From Rudaea sp. (GTDB lineage Bacteria > Pseudomonadota > Gammaproteobacteria > Xanthomonadales > Rhodanobacteraceae): a stretch of DNA of 36,660 bases. The notes beneath the pieces are model-generated. The model saw only the letters and a list, made by a program, of their open reading frames with translations. It was not told where the DNA came from and ran no database searches. The DNA lies in NCBI GenBank assembly GCA_025451955.1, contig JANWJJ010000033.1, positions 1 to 36,660 on the forward strand, written 5' to 3'. A program made the position numbers and the translations under genes. Positions within the stretch are counted from its first letter, which is position 1, and each line of letters opens with the position of its first letter. Positions 1-6,083 of this stretch are shown here, piece after piece.

Positions 1-87
1 ACCCTTTGGGTGCCCGGGAAGTATGTACCGCATTTCAAGGTCGGTAGTGAACTGCGAAATCGACTGAAAGGCGTCACCCGCACGTGA
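1..87 (+). CDS. ihfB: IhfB-like DNA-bending protein, 3' end only
   Basis: The frame starting at base 1 reads 28 residues and stops at TGA 85-87; the 5' part lies outside the window. It contains GKYVPHFKVGSELRNRL, which matches the C-terminal arm and helix of integration host factor beta (family pattern GKYVPHFKPGKELR). IhfB forms a heterodimer with IhfA that bends DNA in recombination, replication and transcription. The Pro of the usual FKPGKEL is Val here and the tail after the helix (KGVTRT) is unusual, so this may be a divergent, element-borne copy rather than the housekeeping ihfB. The family call is fairly firm from a short stretch; which copy it is remains inference. Confidence 0.6.
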   Translation, partial: TLWVPGKYVPHFKVGSELRNRLKGVTRT

Positions 88-510
88 CGTGTTCTGCGCC
101 CAGCGCCTCGCTAACCGCGACGACGCGTTCGGGCGTGACCTTCGGATTTTTTCTTTGGCGGCGAACGGCACGGGTGACTAGAGATCGAACTCAATTAGGG
201 TACCTGGCTGATAGTACATGTTGCCGTCCGATTCGATAATTTTCGAGCCGGAAATGTTAGCTAGGTTACTAGCGAGCGACGGTAGTCGACTTCGCTCGCT
301 CTGCGCAAACGGAACTTGAACACGGATACTGGCCCAGCGAAGTGAATTGGTCACTGCGGGCACGTTCAGATTAGAAATGAAGCAAAAGTGTCAGAAGTGG
401 GGCCGGGACCCGGAAGTGACGCGATTGCCTTCGAAAAAGTGACGGAATCTCTTCGGAGGACTCACGAACCTAAAAGCCTGACTTCTGTTTGCGTAGCCAA
501 TGATGATATT
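88..510. other. Gene-poor stretch with short repeats, left of the dif-like site
   Basis: I see no convincing gene in these 420 bases; short open frames on both strands have no recognisable product. There is an inverted repeat AGCGAGCG (271-278) / CGCTCGCT (293-300). An AAGTG(A/T)C word recurs at 384-392, 412-420 and 435-443, always in the same orientation. The stretch lies between an IhfB-like gene end and a Xer-type site, so it could be the decayed edge of an element. That is inference. Confidence 0.35.
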
Positions 511-538
511 ATTTGACATAATATACATACGCCACGTT
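511..538 (-). other. dif-like Xer recombination site with degenerate XerC arm
   Basis: Read on the plus strand, the first 18 bases (ATTTGACATAATATACAT) match the reverse complement of the E. coli dif site at 17 of 18 positions. The XerD arm matches at 10 of 11 and the 6-bp central region exactly. The remaining 11 bases, where the XerC arm should be, match at only about 3 positions. One good arm, an intact core and one poor arm are typical of attachment sites of integrative elements that exploit XerC/XerD, rather than of a standard chromosomal dif. The site is AT-rich in GC-rich surroundings and lies about 50 bp before the recognisable part of a DUF3653/XafT-like gene. The TTGACA inside it looks like a -35 box, but no -10 box follows at the right distance. 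Confidence 0.6.
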
Positions 539-540
539 GT

Positions 541-915
541 CGCCGCAGTGCAGCACGCCACGGCCAACGCTTCGGATCACGCTGCGGCTACCTGACGGCG
601 GCCGATTTTCGGGAACTGCGACTGACCTGCGTTACCAGCCAGCGCGATGCCGCCCAACTCCTCGGCGTCTGCCTGCGTACGGTGCGCAACTGGGAAACCG
701 GGCGGCGCCGCGTGCCGTACGCAGTGGATCGGCTGCTGCGCATCCTGCGCAACGGCGAGCTTCCGGGCGAGGCATGGGCTGGATACCGCCTTTGGGGCGA
801 TACCCTGTGGACGCCCGAAGGCCACACCATCAAGGCCCAAGAAGCCGCGTGGTTGAGCCAGTTGGTGCGCTTGGCGAACGCGTACACGCGCGAACGGCGT
901 CAACCCCGGCCATCG
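541..915 (+). pseudogene. DUF3653/XafT-like Xer recombination activation factor, probably beheaded
   Basis: The frame open from 517 encodes a helix-turn-helix region (TSQRDAAQLLGVCLRTVRNW, bases 634-693), then ETGRRRVPYAVDRLLRIL and GYRLWGDTLWTPEGHTIKA. This is the usual order of DUF3653 (VC1465-type) proteins. The founding member, XafT of the TLC satellite phage, activates XerCD recombination without FtsK. No ATG, GTG or TTG occurs in frame between the upstream stop (514-516) and GTG 682, which falls inside the helix-turn-helix. The only alternative start is a CTG at 592, with no ribosome-binding site. The normal 5' end would lie at the dif-like site (511-538), so recombination there may have removed it. 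The frame has no stop of its own and continues into the downstream iron transporter gene. Family recognition is from pattern memory; loss of function is inference. Confidence 0.55.
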
Positions 916-1044
916 GTCGGCAGCGACGTGGAATCCGCCACAGACGTTGCAGATGGCGCATCGGCCACGGAACGAACGGCAACGGATCGTGCAGTTGCTC
1001 CCATTCGCCATTACCATTCGCTGACCCATTTCCGGCGATCAAGA

Positions 1045-2106
1045 ATGCGGGCACCGAAACAAACCGCGCTCAAGCGCACTCGTGCAAACTTTCGCACGGA
1101 GTCGGATAACGCGGTGCTGTATCTGCGTTTGAGCGATATCGAAACCAACCCGCGGATTGCCCGGATTTATCGGCGCATCGCGGATTCGGAACAGGCCAAT
1201 GCCGAGTTCTGGCTGCGACGTCTGCGCGAATTGGATGCTGAGGCGACCGTGCCGTATGCGCCAAGCCTGCGCACCCGCGCCTTGATCTGGCTGGCGAGCA
1301 AGTTCGGTGCCGAGTTCGTGATGCCCACGGTGATCCACCTGGCGCATGCCGATCAGGTCAATGAAACCGCCGTCGATGCCCCGGAGCCGCTGCTGCCACG
1401 TTCGGGAGCGACCGGCCGTTCGCGTCATGATTACGGTAATACCCTGCGTGCGGCGGTGCTCGGGGCCAACGACGGTCTGGTGTCCAACATCAGCCTGGTC
1501 ATGGGTGTTGCCGGCGCCGGAACCAGCGATCGTGCGATCCTGATTACCGGACTGGCCGGATTGGTGGCCGGCGCGTGTTCGATGGCGATGGGCGAATGGC
1601 TGTCGGTGAACAGCTCGCGTGACTTCTATCGAGCCCAGATCAAAACGCGCGCCGAGTTGCTCGCAGTCGCTCCCGAGGAAGCTATCCTGCATCTGGCGCA
1701 CCTGTACGAGACCAAGGGTCTGGAGCCGGCGGAGGCCAGCCAATTGGCATCGCGACTGAGCGGTAATTCCGAAGCGATTCTGGATACGCTGGTACGCGAA
1801 GAACTCGGCGTCGATCCGCGGACCCTGGGTGGATCGGCCTGGCACGCGGCGATTTCGTCGTTCTGCCTATTTGCCATTGGCGCGTTTTTCCCGGTCGCCC
1901 CGTACGCATTTCTGCACGGCAGTGTGGCGACCGGGGGCAGTATTGTGGCTACGGCATTTGCGCTGAGCCTGATCGGCATTGGCACGGCGTTGTTCACCGG
2001 CAATGGGTTGGTGTTTTCCGTGGTGCGTCAGTTGACGATCACCAGTGCCGCCGCTGGTGTGACCTTTGCCATTGGGCGACTTGTGGGAGCGGTGCTGGCG
2101 GGCTGA
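1045..2106 (+). CDS. Ferritin-like/VIT1-CCC1 family iron (manganese) transporter
   Basis: Predicted inner-membrane metal transporter of the erythrin-VIT type (353 aa). An N-terminal ferritin-like four-helix domain (about residues 15-110) is joined to a VIT1/CCC1 transporter domain (about 130-353) that begins NTLRAAVLGANDGLVSN and has several hydrophobic segments, the last three in the C-terminal third. Relatives such as MbfA export iron from the cytosol. The start ATG 1045 precedes the ferritin-like domain. The same frame is open upstream through a DUF3653-like region, so a longer fused product cannot be excluded. The ferritin-like part looks weakened: the E-x-x-H of its second helix is E49-x-x-N52, and the later helix reads HLAHADQVN where relatives usually keep an acidic ligand. 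The VIT assignment is firm; metal and direction are inferred from the family. Confidence 0.85.
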   Translation: MRAPKQTALKRTRANFRTESDNAVLYLRLSDIETNPRIARIYRRIADSEQANAEFWLRRLRELDAEATVPYAPSLRTRALIWLASKFGAEFVMPTVIHLAHADQVNETAVDAPEPLLPRSGATGRSRHDYGNTLRAAVLGANDGLVSNISLVMGVAGAGTSDRAILITGLAGLVAGACSMAMGEWLSVNSSRDFYRAQIKTRAELLAVAPEEAILHLAHLYETKGLEPAEASQLASRLSGNSEAILDTLVREELGVDPRTLGGSAWHAAISSFCLFAIGAFFPVAPYAFLHGSVATGGSIVATAFALSLIGIGTALFTGNGLVFSVVRQLTITSAAAGVTFAIGRLVGAVLAG

Positions 2107-2190
2107 TCGGTTCGGGGGGCTATTTCGCTTTTGCCGCCAATGCATTAAAATACGCGGCTGCCCCAGCCTTCAGACAGATTGGATCGTGCT

Positions 2191-2316
2191 ATGAAAGTTT
2201 TGTCCTCACTCAAATCCGCCAAATCGCGCCATCGCGATTGCAAAGTCGTGCGCCGCCGCGGCAAGGTCTTCGTTATCTGCAAGAGCAATCCGCGTTTCAA
2301 GGCGCGCCAGCGCTGA
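2191..2316 (+). CDS. rpmJ2: 50S ribosomal protein L36, paralogue (bL36B type)
   Basis: 41-residue basic protein beginning [20 protein letters not shown] and ending NPRFKARQR. This is the longer, C-minus form of large-subunit protein L36. The zinc-binding form is about 38 residues with a Cys3-His cluster; here only two Cys remain (DCK and ICK) and the start [11 protein letters not shown] is the one typical of the paralogue. Such paralogues commonly replace zinc-containing L36 during zinc shortage under Zur control, but I could not find a convincing Zur box upstream. The gene stands alone and is followed by a strong terminator at 2344-2372. Confidence 0.93.
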   Translation: MKVLSSLKSAKSRHRDCKVVRRRGKVFVICKSNPRFKARQR

Positions 2317-2343
2317 GCAGCGCCGATCGCGATCCGATTGCGG

Positions 2344-2372
2344 GAAGGCCGCTTGCGCGGCCTTCTTTGTTT
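2344..2372 (+). terminator. Rho-independent terminator after the L36 paralogue
   Basis: Perfect 9-bp stem GAAGGCCGC (2344-2352) / GCGGCCTTC (2357-2365) with loop TTGC, followed by TTTGTTT. It lies 28 bases after the L36 stop codon. Confidence 0.88.
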
Positions 2373-2500
2373 CAGATGGCGCTTGATGCGCAGCGTGATA
2401 CAACGTGATTTTCTCGCGCCGGATCATGGATTTGCGCACTGGAATCTGATAAAAAGCTTGAACTTCGCGGCAAGCGGCCGTGCGATCAGGAGTTCGCGCC

Positions 2501-2836
2501 ATGAACACCCGTTTTCTTACCCTCGCCTGCGGTTTCACTGTGGCCGCGTTCGCCTGCGGCAATTTGGCCCATGCCGATACGCTGTTGATGCAGCGCGTGC
2601 AGCAGGAACGTGGCATGCACGCGCCACATCGCGGCATGAGCATGGCCCAGGTTGAACACCGTTTCGGCGCACCTTCGGCCAAGCTGTCTCCGGCCGGCGG
2701 CGATACGCCGCGGCATCCGGTCATCCATCGTTGGGTGTATCCCGGCTACACCGTGTATTTCGAGCGCACTCACGTCATCGACAGTGTCGCCAATCACGCC
2801 AGCCCGACCGAAGTCGGGCCGAAACACGATTCCTGA
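2501..2836 (+). CDS. Small secreted protein, function unknown
   Basis: 111 residues from ATG 2501, with CAGGAG 8 bases upstream as ribosome-binding site. The N-terminus MNTRFLTLACGFTVAAFACG is a signal peptide with likely cleavage after AHA. The mature part (about 85 residues) contains GMSMAQVEHRFGAPSAKLSP and HRWVYPGYTVYFERTHVID. A helix with M-x-x-V-x-x-x-F-G-x-P followed by a W/Y-rich beta hairpin recalls the BamE/SmpA-like fold of small periplasmic proteins. Related hypothetical proteins occur in other Xanthomonadales, often before agmatine deiminase genes. The stop is 6 bases from the aguA start, so it may be co-transcribed. No function can be assigned. Confidence 0.8.
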   Translation: MNTRFLTLACGFTVAAFACGNLAHADTLLMQRVQQERGMHAPHRGMSMAQVEHRFGAPSAKLSPAGGDTPRHPVIHRWVYPGYTVYFERTHVIDSVANHASPTEVGPKHDS

Positions 2837-2842
2837 CGCTCG

Positions 2843-3877
2843 ATGATGTCCACAGCGTTCCGTCTGCCCGCGGAATGGGAGCCGCAGGCAGGCGTGCTGC
2901 TGGCGTGGCCGCATGCACAAACCGATTGGGCCGAACGTCTGGCGGAAGTTGAGTCCACTTTTGCATCGCTGGCTGCGGCAATCGCACGCTTCGAACCAGT
3001 TTTGATCTGCGTCGCCGATGCGCAAGTGCGTGCACGCGCAACCCGGTTACTGGAGTCCGTAGGCGCCGATTTGTCCAAATGCCGGTTCGTCGAAATCGAA
3101 TACGACGACACTTGGCTGCGCGATTCCGGTCCGATCACGCTGCGAGGCGCAGATGAATTCCGTCTGATGGATTTCCGCTTCACCGGCTGGGGCGGCAAGT
3201 TTGCGGCGAGCCGTGATGATCGCCTGATCGAAGGTCTGGCCGCACGTGAGTTGTTTCATCATGCCGAACACCGGCGCGTGGATTGGGCGCTGGAAGGCGG
3301 CGCGATCGAATCCGACGGCGCCGGCACGCTGCTCACGACCTGGCGTTGTCTGCATCAACGCCATCCCGAACAAAGCCGCGAACAGATGGCACGGATGCTC
3401 TGCGACCGGCTCGGTGCAAATCGTGTGCTGTGGCTGGAACGCGGCTATCTGCAGGGCGACGACACCGACGCACACATCGATACCCTCGCCCGCTTTGCGC
3501 CAGACGATGCCATCGTATTCCAGGCCTGCGACGATCCTGCCGACGTGCATTACGACGAACTCGCCGCGATGCGCGCCGAACTTGCCGTGCTGCGCACGAC
3601 GGACGGAAAACCGTATCGCTTGCACGCCCTGCCCTGGGCGCGACCCGTCATCGACGACGGTCGCCGTCTGGCGGCGTCGTATGCGAATTACTTGATCGTC
3701 AACAGTGCCGTGTTGGTGCCAGTCTATGGCGATCCGGCCGACGCCGAAGCCGCCCGCATCATTGGCGTGGCGCATCCCGGATGCGAGGTAATTGCGCTAC
3801 CCTGCCGGCCTCTGATCTGGCAAAACGGCAGCCTGCATTGTCTGACCATGCAATTGCCGCGAGGAATACTCGAATGA
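2843..3877 (+). CDS. aguA: Agmatine deiminase
   Basis: Converts agmatine to N-carbamoylputrescine and ammonia, the first step of the agmatine route to putrescine. The 344-residue protein shows the guanidine-modifying fold: RLPAEWEPQAGVLLAWPH at the N-terminus, DDTWLRDSGPI (about 90-100), WALEGGAIESDG (about 150), DDTDAHIDTLARF (catalytic His, about 210) and the nucleophile C333 in NGSLHCLTMQLP. The length is slightly below the usual 345-370. Translation probably starts at ATG 2843; a second ATG follows at once. The downstream aguB start overlaps its stop by 4 bases (ATGA), so the two are translationally coupled and work on consecutive steps. Confidence 0.95.
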   Translation: MMSTAFRLPAEWEPQAGVLLAWPHAQTDWAERLAEVESTFASLAAAIARFEPVLICVADAQVRARATRLLESVGADLSKCRFVEIEYDDTWLRDSGPITLRGADEFRLMDFRFTGWGGKFAASRDDRLIEGLAARELFHHAEHRRVDWALEGGAIESDGAGTLLTTWRCLHQRHPEQSREQMARMLCDRLGANRVLWLERGYLQGDDTDAHIDTLARFAPDDAIVFQACDDPADVHYDELAAMRAELAVLRTTDGKPYRLHALPWARPVIDDGRRLAASYANYLIVNSAVLVPVYGDPADAEAARIIGVAHPGCEVIALPCRPLIWQNGSLHCLTMQLPRGILE

Positions 3878-4773
3878 ACAAGTTGCTGCGAGTGGCGCTG
3901 GTGCAGGAGCGCGATCACGGCAGTGTCGCCACGAATCTCGATGCGATCGAGGCGGCATTACGCGCGGCGGCAGCGAAAGGCGCAAAACTCGTGCTATTGC
4001 AGGAACTGCACAACGGCCCGTATTTCTGTCAGCACGAAAGCGTGGCCGAATTCGATCGCGCCGAGAGCATTCCCGGTCCGAGCACGGCACGCATCGGCGC
4101 ACTGGCACAGGAACTCAAACTGGTCATTGTGGCATCGTTGTTCGAGCGCCGTGCCGCCGGGCTGTATCACAACACCGCCGTGGTATTCGATTGCGCAAAA
4201 GATATTTGTGGAAAATATCGCAAAATGCATATTCCGGACGACCCAGCCTTCTACGAAAAATTCTATTTCACGCCCGGCGACGTGGGATTTCAGCCGATCG
4301 CGACATCCGTCGGCAAACTCGGTGTGCTGGTGTGTTGGGATCAATGGTTTCCCGAAGCCGCGCGCCTGATGGCGCTGGCCGGCGCCGAATTGCTGCTCTA
4401 CCCCACTGCCATCGGCTGGGACCCGGGCGACGATGCGGCCGAGAAATCGCGCCAGCGCGAAGCCTGGATTGTGGCTCAGCGCGGTCATGCGGTCGCCAAC
4501 GGATTGCCATTGCTCGCCTGCAACCGCACCGGATTCGAGCCTGCGCCAGCGAGTTCGATTGAATTGGGCGGTCGCGGCCTGCAATTTTGGGGGTCGAGCT
4601 TCGTTGCCGGACCGCAGGGCGAAATGCTCGCACAGGCATCGACGGATGCGTGCGAATTGCTGATCGCGGATATCGACCTGGCGCGCAGCGAATCGGTGCG
4701 CCGGATCTGGCCGTTCCTGCGCGATCGCCGCATCGATGCGTATCAGGATCTGCTCAAGCGCTATTGTGATTGA
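3874..4773 (+). CDS. aguB: N-carbamoylputrescine amidase
   Basis: Nitrilase-superfamily amidase that hydrolyses N-carbamoylputrescine to putrescine, CO2 and ammonia, completing the pathway begun by aguA. The 299 residues carry the Glu-Lys-Cys triad: E44 in LLQELHNGPYF, K117 in KYRKMHIPDDP and C154 in LVCWDQWFPE. The start MNKLLRVALVQ at ATG 3874 is chosen because it overlaps the aguA stop by 4 bases and matches the family N-terminus; the open frame upstream of it is a shadow of aguA. The sequence is close to bacterial and plant N-carbamoylputrescine amidases. A weak hairpin with a T-rich tail follows at 4781-4808. Confidence 0.95.
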   Translation: MNKLLRVALVQERDHGSVATNLDAIEAALRAAAAKGAKLVLLQELHNGPYFCQHESVAEFDRAESIPGPSTARIGALAQELKLVIVASLFERRAAGLYHNTAVVFDCAKDICGKYRKMHIPDDPAFYEKFYFTPGDVGFQPIATSVGKLGVLVCWDQWFPEAARLMALAGAELLLYPTAIGWDPGDDAAEKSRQREAWIVAQRGHAVANGLPLLACNRTGFEPAPASSIELGGRGLQFWGSSFVAGPQGEMLAQASTDACELLIADIDLARSESVRRIWPFLRDRRIDAYQDLLKRYCD

Positions 4774-4780
4774 TTCCGCG

Positions 4781-4808
4781 TCTGCATAATGCAGATTATA
4801 TTTTTCTA
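4781..4808 (+). terminator. Possible weak terminator after aguB
   Basis: Stem TCTGCA (4781-4786) / TGCAGA (4790-4795) with a 3-base loop, followed by TTATATTTTTCT. The stem is short, so termination is probably partial. It separates aguAB from the next gene, which starts at 4829. Confidence 0.4.
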
Positions 4809-4828
4809 CTTTCTTTGCAGCACTTTTA

Positions 4829-6070
4829 ATGGAAATCATCGCAGCTCCTGTTGTTTCCGAACCATCCATTCCCGCAACCGATGCCCTCGACGGCCAGCCG
4901 CTGAAGCGCTGCGTGTGTGATGGCGTCGAGTACACCCTGCTCGGCACGGCGCACGTTTCACGTGCAAGCGTCGCGGCGGTGCGCAGCCTGATTGAAACCG
5001 GCGATTTTGACGCGATCGCGGTGGAATTGTGCGAGACGCGATTCCGCGCACTGCGCGACCGCGAGGCCTGGCGCAATCTGGATTTGTGGCAAGTCATCCG
5101 TCAGGGCAAGGCCGGGATGGTTGCGGCGAATCTCGCGCTGTCGGCCTACCAGCGCCGCCTCGCCGATCAATTCGGCATCGAACCGGGCGCGGAAATGAAA
5201 ACCGCCGCCGATCTCGCCGATCAGTATCAGCGGCCATTGTGGTTGATCGATCGCGAGATCAGCACGACGCTCAAGCGCGCGTATCGCAGCGTGCGCTGGC
5301 GCGATCGCCTCGGCATTATTTCCGGGCTCATCGCCAGCCTGTTCGAGCGCGGCGATGTCGCTGAAGAAGACATCGAAAAACTCAAGCAAGGTGACATGCT
5401 GCAAAGTGCGTTCAGCGAATTCGCCAAGCAATCCGAACCGCTGTACCGCAGCCTGATTTCCGAGCGCGACACGTTCATGGCAGCGCGTTTGCGCGAAGAA
5501 GCCGCAGGCAAATCGCTCAGGCGCGTGCTGGTCGTTGTCGGCGCCGGACACCTCGCTGGCATCGAACGCGAATTAGCGGCGCAACACGACGCGCCCGAGA
5601 CCTTGCTCGCCACATTGAAATCCGTTCCGCCCGGCGCACGTTGGCCGAAATGGTTGGGATTCGGCGTGATGCTGTTGATCGTTGCCGCAATCGCTTTCGC
5701 ATTCAGCCGTGGCGTCGGCTTCGGTGCAGTCGCGCTACGCGACTGGATCGTGTTCACCGGCTGCGGCGCAGCGCTCGGCGCGCTCGCCGGCGGCGGCCAT
5801 CCCCTGAGCGTGCTTGCCGCGTTCGTTGCCGGGCCGTTGAAACCGTTTCGTCCGTTCGTGCCGTCGGGCGCTGTCAGCGCCGGCGTCGAAATGTGGCTGC
5901 GGCATCCACACGTGGCCGATTTCGAGGCGTTGCGTGACGACGTGATCGACTGGCACGGCTGGTGGAAAAACCGCGTCTCGCGCACCCTGCTCGTTTTCAT
6001 GCTCACCAATATTGGCATGATGATCGGCGAATGGTTGGCCGGAATCCGGATAGTGCACAGGCTGATGTAA
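4829..6070 (+). CDS. TraB/PrgY-family membrane protein
   Basis: 413 residues. The N-terminal globular part has YTLLGTAHVSRASVAAV (about residues 33-49) and VVVGAGHLAGIERE (about 233-246), the GTAHVS and GxGHxxG motifs that define the TraB/PrgY (pheromone-shutdown) family, part of the Tiki/EreA-like putative metal-dependent hydrolases. The C-terminal part has hydrophobic stretches at about 276-296, 305-345 and 390-405, suggesting a membrane anchor of several helices. Enterococcal TraB/PrgY limits the activity of a peptide pheromone, but the role in proteobacteria is unknown. There is no strong ribosome-binding site before ATG 4829. No partner is evident in the neighbourhood. Confidence 0.82.
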   Translation: MEIIAAPVVSEPSIPATDALDGQPLKRCVCDGVEYTLLGTAHVSRASVAAVRSLIETGDFDAIAVELCETRFRALRDREAWRNLDLWQVIRQGKAGMVAANLALSAYQRRLADQFGIEPGAEMKTAADLADQYQRPLWLIDREISTTLKRAYRSVRWRDRLGIISGLIASLFERGDVAEEDIEKLKQGDMLQSAFSEFAKQSEPLYRSLISERDTFMAARLREEAAGKSLRRVLVVVGAGHLAGIERELAAQHDAPETLLATLKSVPPGARWPKWLGFGVMLLIVAAIAFAFSRGVGFGAVALRDWIVFTGCGAALGALAGGGHPLSVLAAFVAGPLKPFRPFVPSGAVSAGVEMWLRHPHVADFEALRDDVIDWHGWWKNRVSRTLLVFMLTNIGMMIGEWLAGIRIVHRLM

Positions 6071-6083
6071 TGGACACGATGTG

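Noticed and set aside
178-363. 61-residue open frame on the minus strand
   Set aside because: No recognisable domain and no ribosome-binding site in a gene-poor region; likely chance.
513-518. TTGACA as a -35 promoter box
   Set aside because: It is part of the dif-like site and no -10 element follows at 16-18 bases.
3283-3873. Extended N-terminus of AguB reaching far into aguA
   Set aside because: The upstream part is Arg-rich shadow sequence; nitrilase similarity begins exactly at ATG 3874.
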